Of a DNA stretch of 35,720 bases, positions 1 through 8,933 are shown piece by piece. How positions within the stretch are numbered: the first letter of the stretch is position 1; every line of letters begins with the position of its first letter. A program made the translations under genes and the position numbers. A model generated the notes under the pieces. The model was given only the letters and a program-made list of their open reading frames with translations, did not search any database and was not told the origin of the DNA. The DNA comes from an uncultured Flavobacteriales bacterium (GTDB taxonomy: Bacteria; Bacteroidota; Bacteroidia; Flavobacteriales; Flavobacteriaceae): positions 1 through 35,720 of the forward strand of contig CAJVXR010000006.1 of the NCBI GenBank assembly GCA_913009535.1, written 5' to 3'.

Positions 1-938
1 TTAACAAGTTCCTATTTTTTCTATTATTGTTGCTTTTCAATTGCCAAGACCAAGAGACTACATTTACACCAAATGAACCAATTGATAATAATAATAATAA
101 TGTAACATTAGAAGGTTTAGGTCGCGGTTTGTTTTATCAAACTTTTAATGAAAAAATCATTCCTATCTATTACTACATTCCTAACAACGTTAGTTCAAAT
201 ACTCCAGTAGTGTTTAATATTCATGGAGGTGGAAGAAGTGGAGAATCAACAAGAAACATGATGGAGAGTAAAGCAGATCAATATGGATTTATAATTATCG
301 CACCTGAAATTAGTAATGTTAATTTTCCGGGTGGAGATGGTTTTAATTTAGGGAACGTATATATAGATGGGGACAATCCAACACCAGAATCACTTAATGA
401 TGTAGGAGATTGGGCATTTTCAATAATTGAACCAGTTTTTGATGTGTTTCTAGCCAATACAAACACAAACGTTGATAGATATCATTTATTTGGGCATTCA
501 GCAGGAGCTCAATTTGCACATCGATTTATGCTTTTTAATCCAAATGCTAGGTATGATAAAATCTTAACCTCTGCTGCTGGATGGTTTACTGTTTTAGATA
601 ATAACATTCAGTTTCCCTACGGCCTGAATAATAGTATATTAACACAAGAACCACCTTTATCTAACAATAGCTACCTAATAGATATTTTAAGTAAAAACCA
701 TATAGTACAGGTTGGAACTTTGGATAACGATCCTGATTTTCCAGGATTAAGACATAATGAATTTGCAGATGCTCAAGGTCTACATAGGGTCGATAGAGCA
801 ACTCATTTTTATAATCAAGCTCAAAATTTTGCACAAACGAATTCATTATCTTTTAATTGGACACTTAATATCATAAATGGTTTATCTCATGACACTGGTG
901 ATTCTATTGAATATGGATGTGACTTAATATTTAATTAA
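1..938 (+). CDS. Lipoprotein alpha/beta-hydrolase (PHB depolymerase/feruloyl esterase-like), 5' end cut off
   Basis: Secreted esterase-like protein, probably anchored on the cell envelope. The frame is open to the left edge: before the first possible TTG start (base 27) it already reads a Lys-Phe-Leu-rich hydrophobic stretch ending in the lipobox-like LLFNC, with the lipid-accepting Cys at bases 42-44. The true ATG therefore lies just outside the window. Counting from base 27, an oxyanion-type HGGG sits at residues 66-69 and the nucleophile elbow GHSAG at 156-160 (Ser158); a His near the C-terminus (LSHDTG) is the likely third triad member. After the Cys comes a short linker with an Asn run encoded by (AAT)5. 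Family knowledge points to hydrolysis of ester bonds in polyhydroxyalkanoate-like or aromatic esters, but the substrate cannot be told. It ends one base before the SLC13 transporter, so hydrolysis and uptake of a carboxylate may be linked. Confidence 0.75.
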   Translation, partial: NKFLFFLLLLLFNCQDQETTFTPNEPIDNNNNNVTLEGLGRGLFYQTFNEKIIPIYYYIPNNVSSNTPVVFNIHGGGRSGESTRNMMESKADQYGFIIIAPEISNVNFPGGDGFNLGNVYIDGDNPTPESLNDVGDWAFSIIEPVFDVFLANTNTNVDRYHLFGHSAGAQFAHRFMLFNPNARYDKILTSAAGWFTVLDNNIQFPYGLNNSILTQEPPLSNNSYLIDILSKNHIVQVGTLDNDPDFPGLRHNEFADAQGLHRVDRATHFYNQAQNFAQTNSLSFNWTLNIINGLSHDTGDSIEYGCDLIFN

Positions 939-939
939 G

Positions 940-2427
940 ATGAAAATATCCGTAAATAAAATAGGATTTGTTTTAGGGCCTCTATGTTTTATTTTAATAA
1001 TGTTGTTTTTCAATCCTGATGATTTAGAATTTCAAGGGAAAGCTATTTTAGCATGTGCATCCTGGATAGCTATATGGTGGGTAACAGAACCTATTCCGAT
1101 TGCTGCAACCTCATTGTTACCAATAATAATTTTTCCTCTTTCAGGAGGCTTAGATATAAAAACCACAACGGCTGCTTTTGGGCACAAATACGTTTTCTTA
1201 TTTATCGGAAGTTTTATTTTGGCTATAGCTATTCAAAAATGGAAACTGCATAAAAGAATTGCTCTAAACATCATTAATCAAGTTGGAGTAAATAAAAGTA
1301 ATATAATTTTAGGGTTCATGACTGCTACAGCATTTTTATCGATGTGGATTAGTAATACTGCGACATCAGTGATGATTTTGCCCGTAGGTTTAGCAATTAT
1401 TTCGCAACTTAAAGATGATCCTAACACCCCTGAAAATGAAAACTCTTTATTTGGGAAAGCTTTAATGCTTGCAATAGCTTATAGCGCATCAATCGGAGGA
1501 ATGGCTACTATTATAGGAACTCCACCTAACATGATATTTGCTGGGGTGATTAAAGAAAGTTATAATATTGAGATTTCTTTCTTTGATTGGTTTAAATTCG
1601 GCTTACCCTTAAGTATATTTTTTCTATTTATCTGTTGGTTTTATTTAACCAAAATAGCTTTCAAGTTTAAACAAAAGGAATTCTCGGCTGGAAAAGAAGA
1701 AATTGTGTCTCAACTGAAAGGATTAGGAAAAATATCTTATGAAGAAAAAACTATTTTAATAGTATTTATTTTAACTGCATTAGCTTGGATAACAAGAAAC
1801 GTTCAAATAGATGGTGTTCAATACGGATTAACAAAAATAATTCCAAATTTAGATGATACAATTATAGCTATTATTTCTGCTCTAGTACTGTTTATATTGC
1901 CTTCTAAAAAATCTACAATTAAAAATAAATTAACCAAAATTATTGATTGGGAAGATGCTATGAAACTTCCTTGGGGAATACTATTATTATTTGGAGCTGG
2001 TATGGCTCTTGCTCAAGGATTTGACAGTAGTGGATTAGCTATATGGATTGGCAATCAACTAACATATTTAAGTGATGTCCCATTAGTAATATTACTACTA
2101 ATATTAATTGCTAGCGTTAATTTTTTAACGGAAGTAACATCTAATATGGCAACTACCGCAATGTTATTACCTATTCTAGTCTCCTTAGCTGTTGTCCTTG
2201 ATCTACATCCCTATTATTTGTTAGTTAGTGCAACTTTAGCAGCATCCTGCGCATTTATGTTACCTGTCGCGACACCTCCGAATACTGTTGTTTTTGGATC
2301 AGGACTATTAAAAATTGAAGACATGTTTAAAAAAGGATTATGGCTTAATTTAATCTCTATTATTACTTTGACTTTTACAATATATTATGTGCTTCCTTAT
2401 TTTTGGGACTTAGTCACGCCATTATAA
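940..2427 (+). CDS. SLC13/DASS family sodium-coupled anion (di/tricarboxylate or sulfate) transporter
   Basis: Inner-membrane secondary transporter of 495 residues, a normal length for the divalent anion:Na+ symporter family. It is strongly hydrophobic throughout, with about a dozen possible membrane helices. The two family signature repeats are visible: SNT at residues 138-140 followed by GTPPN at 193-197, and TSNMAT at 400-405 followed by ATPPN at 444-448. In known members these paired motifs form the sodium and carboxylate sites. Family substrates are C4-dicarboxylates, citrate or sulfate, and the sequence alone does not decide. The ATG follows the stop of the upstream lipoprotein hydrolase by a single base, so the two are very probably co-transcribed. 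Its stop overlaps head-on with that of the nitronate monooxygenase gene on the other strand (bases 2422-2427). Confidence 0.88.
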   Translation: MKISVNKIGFVLGPLCFILIMLFFNPDDLEFQGKAILACASWIAIWWVTEPIPIAATSLLPIIIFPLSGGLDIKTTTAAFGHKYVFLFIGSFILAIAIQKWKLHKRIALNIINQVGVNKSNIILGFMTATAFLSMWISNTATSVMILPVGLAIISQLKDDPNTPENENSLFGKALMLAIAYSASIGGMATIIGTPPNMIFAGVIKESYNIEISFFDWFKFGLPLSIFFLFICWFYLTKIAFKFKQKEFSAGKEEIVSQLKGLGKISYEEKTILIVFILTALAWITRNVQIDGVQYGLTKIIPNLDDTIIAIISALVLFILPSKKSTIKNKLTKIIDWEDAMKLPWGILLLFGAGMALAQGFDSSGLAIWIGNQLTYLSDVPLVILLLILIASVNFLTEVTSNMATTAMLLPILVSLAVVLDLHPYYLLVSATLAASCAFMLPVATPPNTVVFGSGLLKIEDMFKKGLWLNLISIITLTFTIYYVLPYFWDLVTPL

Positions 2428-3444
2428 ATATTTGTCTAATAACTTCGCTTGCTGAGCTAAAGATTCTTTAAATTCAATCTTAATATTATTAACTAACTCT
2501 TTTACAGATAAAGTATCTTGAATATTGGTAACACCCTGACCTGCAGACCAAATTGTACTCCAAGCTTTTGCTTCTGCTTTTGCAAGATCTAATTCTTTTG
2601 CAAAACTAAATTTTGATGTTAGTACTTTAAAATACATTTTTAGCTTTTGAGTAAATGTTGGAGTACCGCCCCACATTTTTTCACTAATTCCCATCTTTTC
2701 TAAACTTGGTCTTAAAAAACTAGCTGGAACACCCGAAACAACTGCAGTATACACTATATCACTTGCACCACTATTAATTATCATGTTTTTATAATCGTCT
2801 GTAGCTTTACTTTCATGAGTATTAATAAACCTAGTTCCCATATAGGCGATATCCGCACCCATTTGCATAGCAGAAGCTACATCTCTTCCGTTGCTTATAC
2901 AACCAGAAAGAATGATAGTCTTATCAAAAAATCTTTTGATTTCAGCAACTAACGGCATTGGGTTAATAGTACCAGCATGACCTCCAGCTCCAGCAGCAAC
3001 CAAAATAAGTCCATCTACACCAGCTTCAGACGCTTTCTCAGCGTGACGTTTTTTAACAATATCATGAAAAACCAAACCTCCATAACTATGTACAGCATCA
3101 ACTAAAGTAGATACTGCACCCAAAGACGTTATAATTAAGGGCACTTTATGTTTTACACATATAGCTAAATCTGCTTGAACTCTAGGATTAGAGTGGTGTA
3201 CAATTAAGTTCACTCCAAAAGGAGCAGGTTTTTTTCCTGTTTCATTTTCAAAGGCTTGTAATTCTGATTTAATTTGCACTACCCACTCTTCGAATCCTTC
3301 AGTTGTCCTTTGATTTAATGCTGGGAAAGTTCCAACAATTCCATTTTTACAGCACTCGATAACTAATTTTGGACCTGATATTAAAAACAGCGGAGCTGCA
3401 ATAACAGGAATAGTTAATTCACTAATAAATGATGGTTTTTTCAT
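2422..3444 (-). CDS. Nitronate monooxygenase / 2-nitropropane dioxygenase family flavoprotein
   Basis: FMN-dependent TIM-barrel enzyme of 340 residues. The phosphate-binding, His-containing motif AGAGGHAG lies at residues 151-158 (His156, the expected catalytic base in nitronate monooxygenases), and the late-barrel motif GADIAYMGTRF at about 196-206 binds the FMN phosphate in this family. The same fold is shared by enoyl-ACP reductase II (FabK), so the name does not prove nitronate oxidation. It is the last gene of a minus-strand run with carboxylase beta, crotonase and MDR reductase, 6 bases after the MDR gene, so a role in acyl-CoA or unsaturated acid metabolism is as plausible as detoxification of nitronates. 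The C-terminal stretch of about 100 residues is helical and Lys/Ala-rich. Confidence 0.8.
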   Translation of the reverse strand: MKKPSFISELTIPVIAAPLFLISGPKLVIECCKNGIVGTFPALNQRTTEGFEEWVVQIKSELQAFENETGKKPAPFGVNLIVHHSNPRVQADLAICVKHKVPLIITSLGAVSTLVDAVHSYGGLVFHDIVKKRHAEKASEAGVDGLILVAAGAGGHAGTINPMPLVAEIKRFFDKTIILSGCISNGRDVASAMQMGADIAYMGTRFINTHESKATDDYKNMIINSGASDIVYTAVVSGVPASFLRPSLEKMGISEKMWGGTPTFTQKLKMYFKVLTSKFSFAKELDLAKAEAKAWSTIWSAGQGVTNIQDTLSVKELVNNIKIEFKESLAQQAKLLDKYL

Positions 3445-3450
3445 GTTTAT

Positions 3451-4449
3451 TTATAATTTTAAAATTAATTTCCCTCTTTTATTTCCGTTAAATAGTTTTA
3501 AGAAAATTTCATAAAAATTCTCTATACCTTCAAAAATACTCTCATTACTTTTTAGCAAATCTTGATCAAACCATTCTTTAATTTGTTTTTCAGCAATTGA
3601 ATAATCCTTTTGATAATCAAAGACGACCATCCCTTTCATAGTAGCTCTATTAACTAATAAAGAAAGATAATTTGATGGCCCTTTCATTTTAGATTTGTTA
3701 TTATATTGTGAAATAGCACCACATATTACAATTCTTGCATTCATTCTTAGCTTTGCCAATGCTGCATCTAACATTTCCCCTCCCACATTATCAAAATACA
3801 CATCAATTCCATCTGGGCAATATTTTTTTAAAGCTGAGTAAATATTATCGTTTTTATAATCAATTACTTCATCAAACCCTAGTTCACTTTTAACATAATC
3901 ACACTTATCTTTACCTCCTGCTATACCAATTACTCTGCACCCTTTGATTTTTGCAATCTGTCCAACTAAACTTCCGACAGCACCAGCAGCAGCAGAAACT
4001 AACACTACATCTCCATTCTTTATTTTCCCCTCATTGATGATGCCAAAATAAGCAGTCATTCCAGGCATTCCAAGAGCACCTAAGTATCTATATATAGGAG
4101 TATTTTGATCCTTGATTAATTTATATCCTACCCCATTTGTCAATGAATATTCTTGTACTCCTCCCCATCCAGAGACTAAATCTCCTATTTTGAAATTGTT
4201 GTTATTATTAACTTGAATTACTTCACCTACCGTTCCAGCTCGCATTACTGCTCCAATCTCAACAGGTGGAATATAAGATTTTGTATTATTCATCCAACCT
4301 CTCATAGCAGGATCAAGTGAAATATATTTTTGTTTTATTAATATTTGACCATCGGAAAGATCTCCGACAGTTTCCTCTTCTAAATTCCATGTAGATTTAT
4401 CTGGAATTCCAATTGGCCTATTGACCAATATCATTTTTTTATTTATCAT
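3451..4449 (-). CDS. NADP-dependent MDR oxidoreductase (CurA / PTGR-like, zinc-free)
   Basis: Medium-chain dehydrogenase/reductase of 332 residues, the usual length for the leukotriene B4 dehydrogenase/CurA branch. The branch signature SLDPAMRG lies at residues 44-51, and the nucleotide-binding glycine motif AAAGAVGSLVG at 153-163. No structural or catalytic zinc cysteine pattern is seen. Relatives reduce the double bond of alpha,beta-unsaturated ketones, aldehydes or acyl chains with NADPH. An alternative start at Met6 exists; I keep the first ATG because both lie close to the usual N-terminus. An Asn run (residues 81-85) sits in a surface loop. It lies between the crotonase (13-base gap) and the nitronate monooxygenase-like gene (6-base gap), which suggests a joint catabolic role. 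Confidence 0.85.
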   Translation of the reverse strand: MINKKMILVNRPIGIPDKSTWNLEEETVGDLSDGQILIKQKYISLDPAMRGWMNNTKSYIPPVEIGAVMRAGTVGEVIQVNNNNNFKIGDLVSGWGGVQEYSLTNGVGYKLIKDQNTPIYRYLGALGMPGMTAYFGIINEGKIKNGDVVLVSAAAGAVGSLVGQIAKIKGCRVIGIAGGKDKCDYVKSELGFDEVIDYKNDNIYSALKKYCPDGIDVYFDNVGGEMLDAALAKLRMNARIVICGAISQYNNKSKMKGPSNYLSLLVNRATMKGMVVFDYQKDYSIAEKQIKEWFDQDLLKSNESIFEGIENFYEIFLKLFNGNKRGKLILKL

Positions 4450-4462
4450 AAATTTTAATTAA

Positions 4463-5281
4463 TTAATTTCCTTTCCAATTTGGTTTTCTCTTTTCTTTAA
4501 ATGCCAAAAGTCCTTCTTTACCGTCATTGGATTCTTGTGCTTTTTTTAGCATTTTGAACAAATAATCATGATCATTATTTGAATTCGAGATATAATCATA
4601 TGCTTCTAACCCAAGTCTAATAGCAGTAGGAGAATTTTCCTTAAGTTCTTCAATTAATTTAGCTGTTGTTTTATGAATTTTTTCTTCTGTTGTTATATGA
4701 GATATTAAACCTAAACTATTAGCTTCATTTGCCGATATGCTGTAACCGCGAACACACCAATCTAATACTTTTCTTTGTGGCATGATTTTAATCAAACTAG
4801 CCATGACCTGCATTGGAAACAGACCTCTTTTAACTTCTGGTAAAGAGAATTTCAATTCTTTATTTGCGACTACAAACAAACAGCCTGCTAAGATTAAAAA
4901 ACCTCCAGCATAAACATCTTTATTAACCACAGCAACAGTAGGCTTGTAAATTGTATTAAAAAGTTCACCAATTAAAACATCCTTTTCAGGCTGAGGGATG
5001 GTAGAGTTATTGGGTTCTATTTGCCCTATCATAGCTTTTAGGTCAGCTCCTGAACAAAATACAGAACCTGTAGATTCGAATAATACAATCCAAATAGAAT
5101 TTTTAAAATGGGCATGGTGCATTGCAAAAGCAATCTCATTAATCATCTGAGGATGAAGCGCATTCTTTTTTTCTGGTCTATTTAAAGTTATTTTAAAAAC
5201 ATTATTGTTTTCTTCTACATTTATAAATGCAAAATGATATTTAGAAAGATCCTCTACTTGATTTTTTTTATAATAATTCAT
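4463..5281 (-). CDS. Enoyl-CoA hydratase/isomerase (crotonase) family protein, one of the two catalytic Glu missing
   Basis: Crotonase-fold protein of 272 residues. The first oxyanion segment CSGADL is at residues 76-81 and the second around Gly126-Gly127. Aligned by hand to rat enoyl-CoA hydratase, Glu164 is kept (Glu149 in LPEVKRG) but Glu144 is replaced by Leu129, and the segment GGCELA has become GGFLIL. A two-Glu hydratase mechanism is therefore unlikely as written; isomerase, one-acid hydratase or another crotonase reaction fits better. It lies 39 bases downstream of the carboxylase beta subunit. That pairing recalls methylglutaconyl-CoA hydratase with methylcrotonoyl-CoA carboxylase, or AtuE with AtuC in terpene breakdown, but I cannot assign either one. 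Confidence 0.82.
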   Translation of the reverse strand: MNYYKKNQVEDLSKYHFAFINVEENNNVFKITLNRPEKKNALHPQMINEIAFAMHHAHFKNSIWIVLFESTGSVFCSGADLKAMIGQIEPNNSTIPQPEKDVLIGELFNTIYKPTVAVVNKDVYAGGFLILAGCLFVVANKELKFSLPEVKRGLFPMQVMASLIKIMPQRKVLDWCVRGYSISANEANSLGLISHITTEEKIHKTTAKLIEELKENSPTAIRLGLEAYDYISNSNNDHDYLFKMLKKAQESNDGKEGLLAFKEKRKPNWKGN

Positions 5282-5320
5282 TTTTCAAAAATATTCTATT
5301 TTTAATAAATTGTATTTTTT

Positions 5321-6949
5321 TTAAACCTGTAAAACTCCCATATTAAATTGTTTCTTAATAGGTGAATGGTTTGCAGCTTCAATACCCATAGAAATCCAGG
5401 TTCTAGTATCAAGTGGATTAATTACTGCATCCGTCCAAATTCTTGCTGCAGAATAATATGGGGAAATTTGTTGATCGTATCGAGATTTTATTTGATCAAA
5501 TAATTCAGCTTCTTTTTCTGGAGTAATTTTTTCTCCACGTTTTTTTAATGAAGCAGTTTCTATTTGGAGTAAAACTTTAGCCGCTGAGTTTCCACTCATT
5601 ACAGCTAACTGAGCACTTGGCCAAGCTACAATTAACCTTGGATCGTAAGCTTTGCCACACATTGCATAATTACCTGCACCGTATGAATTACCTATAATAA
5701 CTGTGAATTTAGGAACAACTGAATTACTCACAGCATTTACCATTTTTGCTCCATCTTTTATAATCCCTCCGTGCTCAGATTTACTTCCAACCATAAATCC
5801 TGTTACATCTTGTAAGAAAACTAGTGGAATTTTTTTCTGATTACAATTAGCAATAAAGCGGGTTGCTTTGTCTGCAGAATCATTGTAAATAACTCCCCCA
5901 AATTGCATTTCTCCTTTTTTTGTTTTTACTAATTTTCGTTGGTTTGCAACAATACCTATAGCCCAACCATTTATTCTTGCATATCCTGTTAAAATAGTTT
6001 GTCCATAACCTTTTTTATATTGATCAAATTCTGATTTGTCTACCAAACGTTTGATAATCTCCAACATATCATATGGTGCATTTCTTTCTTTTGGTAGAAT
6101 TCCAAAAATGTCATCTTCATTTTCTTTTGGGTCTTCACTTTTTATTTTACTAAAACCAGCTTTTTCAAAATCACCAATTTTATCAACTATACGTTTTATT
6201 TTGTCTAATGCATCTTTGTCGTCAAGTGCTTTATAATCTGTAACTCCGGAAATTTCACAATGTGTAGTTGCCCCTCCCAATGTTTCATTATCAATACTTT
6301 CTCCAATAGCTGCTTTTACCAAATAACTTCCAGCTAAGAAAATACTAGCAGTTTTATCAACAATAATAGCTTCGTCACTCATAATTGGCAAATAAGCACC
6401 ACCCGCAACACAACTCCCCATCACCGCAGAAATTTGTGTAATTCCCATGCTACTCATGATGGCATTATTTCTAAAAATGCGACCAAAATGTTCCTTATCC
6501 GGAAAAATTTCATCTTGCATTGGTAAATAAACACCTGCAGAGTCTACTAAATAAATTATTGGAATTTTATTTTCAATAGATATTTCTTGTGCTCGTAAAT
6601 TCTTTTTTCCTGTAATTGGAAACCAAGCACCTGCTTTTACAGTAGCATCATTCGCTACCACGATACATTGTTTTCCTTTTATGTAACCAATTTTCACAAC
6701 AACACCTCCAGACGGGCAACCGCCATGTTCTTTATACATCTCATCGCCCGCAAAAGCACCAATTTCTATTGATTTTGTTTTATTATCCAACAAATAATCA
6801 ACTCTATCACGTGCTGTCATTTTTCCCTTTTCACGATGCTTATCAATACGTTTCTGGCCTCCACCTAATTTTACTTTAGCAAAACGTTTACGAAGATCCG
6901 AAATTAAAAGCTTATTAAAATCTTCATTTTTATTGAAGTTAATATCCAT
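5321..6949 (-). CDS. Acyl-CoA carboxylase, carboxyltransferase beta subunit (methylcrotonoyl/geranyl-CoA carboxylase type)
   Basis: Carboxyltransferase of 542 residues made of two crotonase-like halves. The N-terminal half carries VDSAGVYLPMQDEIFP (from about residue 135) and the oxyanion motif GGAYLP at 183-188; the C-terminal half carries GNSYGAGNYAMCGKAYDPR. The length and the phrase DEIFPDKEHFGRIF match methylcrotonoyl- or geranyl-CoA carboxylase beta subunits better than propionyl-CoA carboxylase. The enzyme moves carboxyl from biotin to an acyl-CoA and needs a biotin carboxylase/BCCP partner. No such gene is present in this window, so the partner must be encoded elsewhere. It is the first gene of the minus-strand run and is transcribed divergently from the acyl-CoA synthetase across a 250-base gap. 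Confidence 0.88.
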   Translation of the reverse strand: MDINFNKNEDFNKLLISDLRKRFAKVKLGGGQKRIDKHREKGKMTARDRVDYLLDNKTKSIEIGAFAGDEMYKEHGGCPSGGVVVKIGYIKGKQCIVVANDATVKAGAWFPITGKKNLRAQEISIENKIPIIYLVDSAGVYLPMQDEIFPDKEHFGRIFRNNAIMSSMGITQISAVMGSCVAGGAYLPIMSDEAIIVDKTASIFLAGSYLVKAAIGESIDNETLGGATTHCEISGVTDYKALDDKDALDKIKRIVDKIGDFEKAGFSKIKSEDPKENEDDIFGILPKERNAPYDMLEIIKRLVDKSEFDQYKKGYGQTILTGYARINGWAIGIVANQRKLVKTKKGEMQFGGVIYNDSADKATRFIANCNQKKIPLVFLQDVTGFMVGSKSEHGGIIKDGAKMVNAVSNSVVPKFTVIIGNSYGAGNYAMCGKAYDPRLIVAWPSAQLAVMSGNSAAKVLLQIETASLKKRGEKITPEKEAELFDQIKSRYDQQISPYYSAARIWTDAVINPLDTRTWISMGIEAANHSPIKKQFNMGVLQV

Positions 6950-7199
6950 AGGGACTCATTTTTTAGCAAGTTAATAAATAATATATACTTTAGTTAAGAG
7001 TTGAAGACAAACCGGATTAATTTCATAAATTTATTTTATTGTATTAGTTAATTTACAAATAGATAAAGATTTTAAAAATATTTATAGTTTTATAATCTGA
7101 TATTTTTGCTGATAACAATAAAAAAATATACCTTTTGCATAATTTAACAGTAATACGAGACACTAATATTGATCAACTAACCAACAAAAACTAATTATT
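6950..7199. other. Divergent intergenic region between carboxylase beta and acyl-CoA synthetase
   Basis: A 250-base, very AT-rich gap between two outward-facing operons. It holds a candidate plus-strand promoter (see bases 7103-7137) with an untranslated leader of about 60 bases before the acyl-CoA synthetase. No clear TAnnTTTG box was found for the minus-strand operon, no ORF, and no strong hairpin. As the longest non-coding stretch in the window, it is the natural place for control of both catabolic runs. Confidence 0.6.
7103..7137 (+). promoter_or_regulatory. Candidate Bacteroidota promoter for the acyl-CoA synthetase operon
   Basis: TTTTTG at 7103-7108 (the -33 TTG element) is followed after 20 bases by TACCTTTTG at 7129-7137, which differs from the -7 consensus TAnnTTTG only by one extra T. 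Spacing fits the Bacteroidota sigma-ABfr type. It would leave a leader of roughly 55-60 bases before the ATG at 7200. Confidence 0.42.
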
Positions 7200-8876
7200 A
7201 TGGGTACTGAATCTAAATTTGATTTTAAATTCTATGATTGGGAGAAAAAATTTAAAAACAAACCTTTCCTAAGACAACCTTTTGGAGATAATTGGGAGGA
7301 GTACACTTGGGGTGAGGCTGGACAACTTGCAAGAAAATTAGCTACAGGGCTTAAAAGTCTAGGACTTCCTGAAAAAAGTCACATTGGACTAATGTCAAAA
7401 AACTGTAGAGAATGGATAATAGCTGATCTAGCAATAGTTATGGCTGGTTATGTTTCTGTACCATTTTTTCCAAATTTAAATTCTTCTGAAACTAAAGCAC
7501 TCCTAGATCAAGGAGATGTAGCAGCATTGTTTATGGGGAAAATTGAAGATTGGGATGAAATTAAAAAAGGAATTCCAAATGAGATGCCTATGATAACTTT
7601 TCCTCATTATGACGGGTTTTCCCAAATTAATGAAGGTTTTCAATGGTTTGATTTTATAAATAAGTTTGAAGCTCAAACTGAGGATTATTCCCCAAATATG
7701 AATGATATTTGGACTATTATTTTTACTTCTGGCACAACTGGATCTCCAAAAGGTGTAGTGTTAGATTTTGAAGTAATACAGGGAACATGGGATTTATTTA
7801 ATAAAGATCATAATCCACTAGAAATTAACTTTACAGGCAAAAATAGCTGGTTTTCATTTTTACCTCTTAATCATATTGCTGAAAGAGTTGGGGTTGAATA
7901 TACATGTTTTAGACATGGGGGTGTAATTTCATTCACGGAATCTTTAGAAAGATTTGGTGAAAATCTAAAATCGGTCCAACCTTCAATATTTATAGGTGTT
8001 CCTAGATTATATACTAAATTTCAAATGGGTATAATTTCTAAATTCACCCAAAAAAAATTAGATCTTTTAACTAGCATTCCTATTATATCATATGTTATTA
8101 AAAAAATTATTAAAAAAGCTTTAGGTCTAAGCAACGCAAAATCAATAATTTCCGGTGCAGCTCCTATGATGGAAATTCAAAAACAGTGGTACAAAAAGTT
8201 AGGTATAAATATTACTAATATTTATGGAATGACAGAAAATTGTGCAATCTGTACTCAAATTCCAGCTACAACAACTAATAAAAAAAACTCAGTTGGATTG
8301 CCTCAAGCAGGAGTAAAAATTAAAATAAATCCTGAAAATAGTGAAATTATGATGAGTGGAGCTTTTGTAATGAAAGGCTATTATAACGATAAAGAAAGAA
8401 CCGATGAGACTATAAAAGATGGTTGGTTATGTACAGGTGACCAAGGAAGGATAGATGAAGACGGTTATCTATACATTACCGGGAGAGTTAAAGATACCTT
8501 CAAAACAAGTAAAGGTGAGTTCATTGAACCTCTAGGTTTAGAGAAATTATTTGGTGATATTATTGAATTTGAGCAGACTTGTATCGTTGGTCTTGGAAAT
8601 CCCCAGCCGATGTTATTAGTTGTATTGTCTGAAATTGGTCAATCTAAAAATAAAGAATCATTGAAATCAAGTCTTCAAGAAAAATTAGTTTTAATAAACA
8701 AAGACCTCATTAATTATAAGAGAATATCTACAGTAATAATTGTAAAAGATGATTGGAATCCAGAAAATGAAATACTAACCCCTACATTAAAAATTAAAAG
8801 AGGTAAAGTAAATGACAAATATACTTCACAATTTAGTGAGTGGCATGATAGTGAGGAAACTGTGATTTGGGAATAA
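7200..8876 (+). CDS. AMP-dependent acyl-CoA synthetase (long-chain fatty acid-CoA ligase type)
   Basis: Cytoplasmic ligase of the ANL superfamily that activates a carboxylic acid to its CoA thioester through an acyl-adenylate. The 558 residues include the phosphate-binding TSGTTGSPKG at 176-185, the adenylate motif YGMTE at 342-346, the ribose-binding TGD at 412-414 followed by the hinge region, and a Lys-rich C-terminal LKIKRGKV (from 530) where the adenylation Lys normally sits. It is somewhat shorter than classic long-chain enzymes (about 600), but the order and spacing are of that type. As first gene of the plus-strand cluster it probably supplies the acyl-CoA used by the SDRs and dehydrogenases downstream. 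Chain length and hydroxylation of the acid cannot be read from the sequence. It starts at an ATG preceded by the A/T-rich TAATTATT. Confidence 0.9.
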   Translation: MGTESKFDFKFYDWEKKFKNKPFLRQPFGDNWEEYTWGEAGQLARKLATGLKSLGLPEKSHIGLMSKNCREWIIADLAIVMAGYVSVPFFPNLNSSETKALLDQGDVAALFMGKIEDWDEIKKGIPNEMPMITFPHYDGFSQINEGFQWFDFINKFEAQTEDYSPNMNDIWTIIFTSGTTGSPKGVVLDFEVIQGTWDLFNKDHNPLEINFTGKNSWFSFLPLNHIAERVGVEYTCFRHGGVISFTESLERFGENLKSVQPSIFIGVPRLYTKFQMGIISKFTQKKLDLLTSIPIISYVIKKIIKKALGLSNAKSIISGAAPMMEIQKQWYKKLGINITNIYGMTENCAICTQIPATTTNKKNSVGLPQAGVKIKINPENSEIMMSGAFVMKGYYNDKERTDETIKDGWLCTGDQGRIDEDGYLYITGRVKDTFKTSKGEFIEPLGLEKLFGDIIEFEQTCIVGLGNPQPMLLVVLSEIGQSKNKESLKSSLQEKLVLINKDLINYKRISTVIIVKDDWNPENEILTPTLKIKRGKVNDKYTSQFSEWHDSEETVIWE

Positions 8877-8933
8877 ATATAATCTCTGCGATAATAATTT
8901 TTAGCTTTATAAAAACATTACTCATTTAAACCA

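Noticed and set aside
27..29. TTG as the start of the first gene
   Set aside because: The frame is open to base 3 and codes for the hydrophobic part of a lipoprotein signal; the real start lies outside the window.
7050..7070. Minus-strand -7 box for the carboxylase operon (TCTATTTG)
   Set aside because: The second consensus base is wrong and no TTG lies at a suitable distance upstream.
2422..8876. Acyclic terpene (atu) or leucine (liu) degradation cluster
   Set aside because: The biotin carboxylase alpha subunit, HMG-CoA-type lyase and AtuA are missing, and the crotonase lacks a hydratase Glu; the resemblance is too loose.
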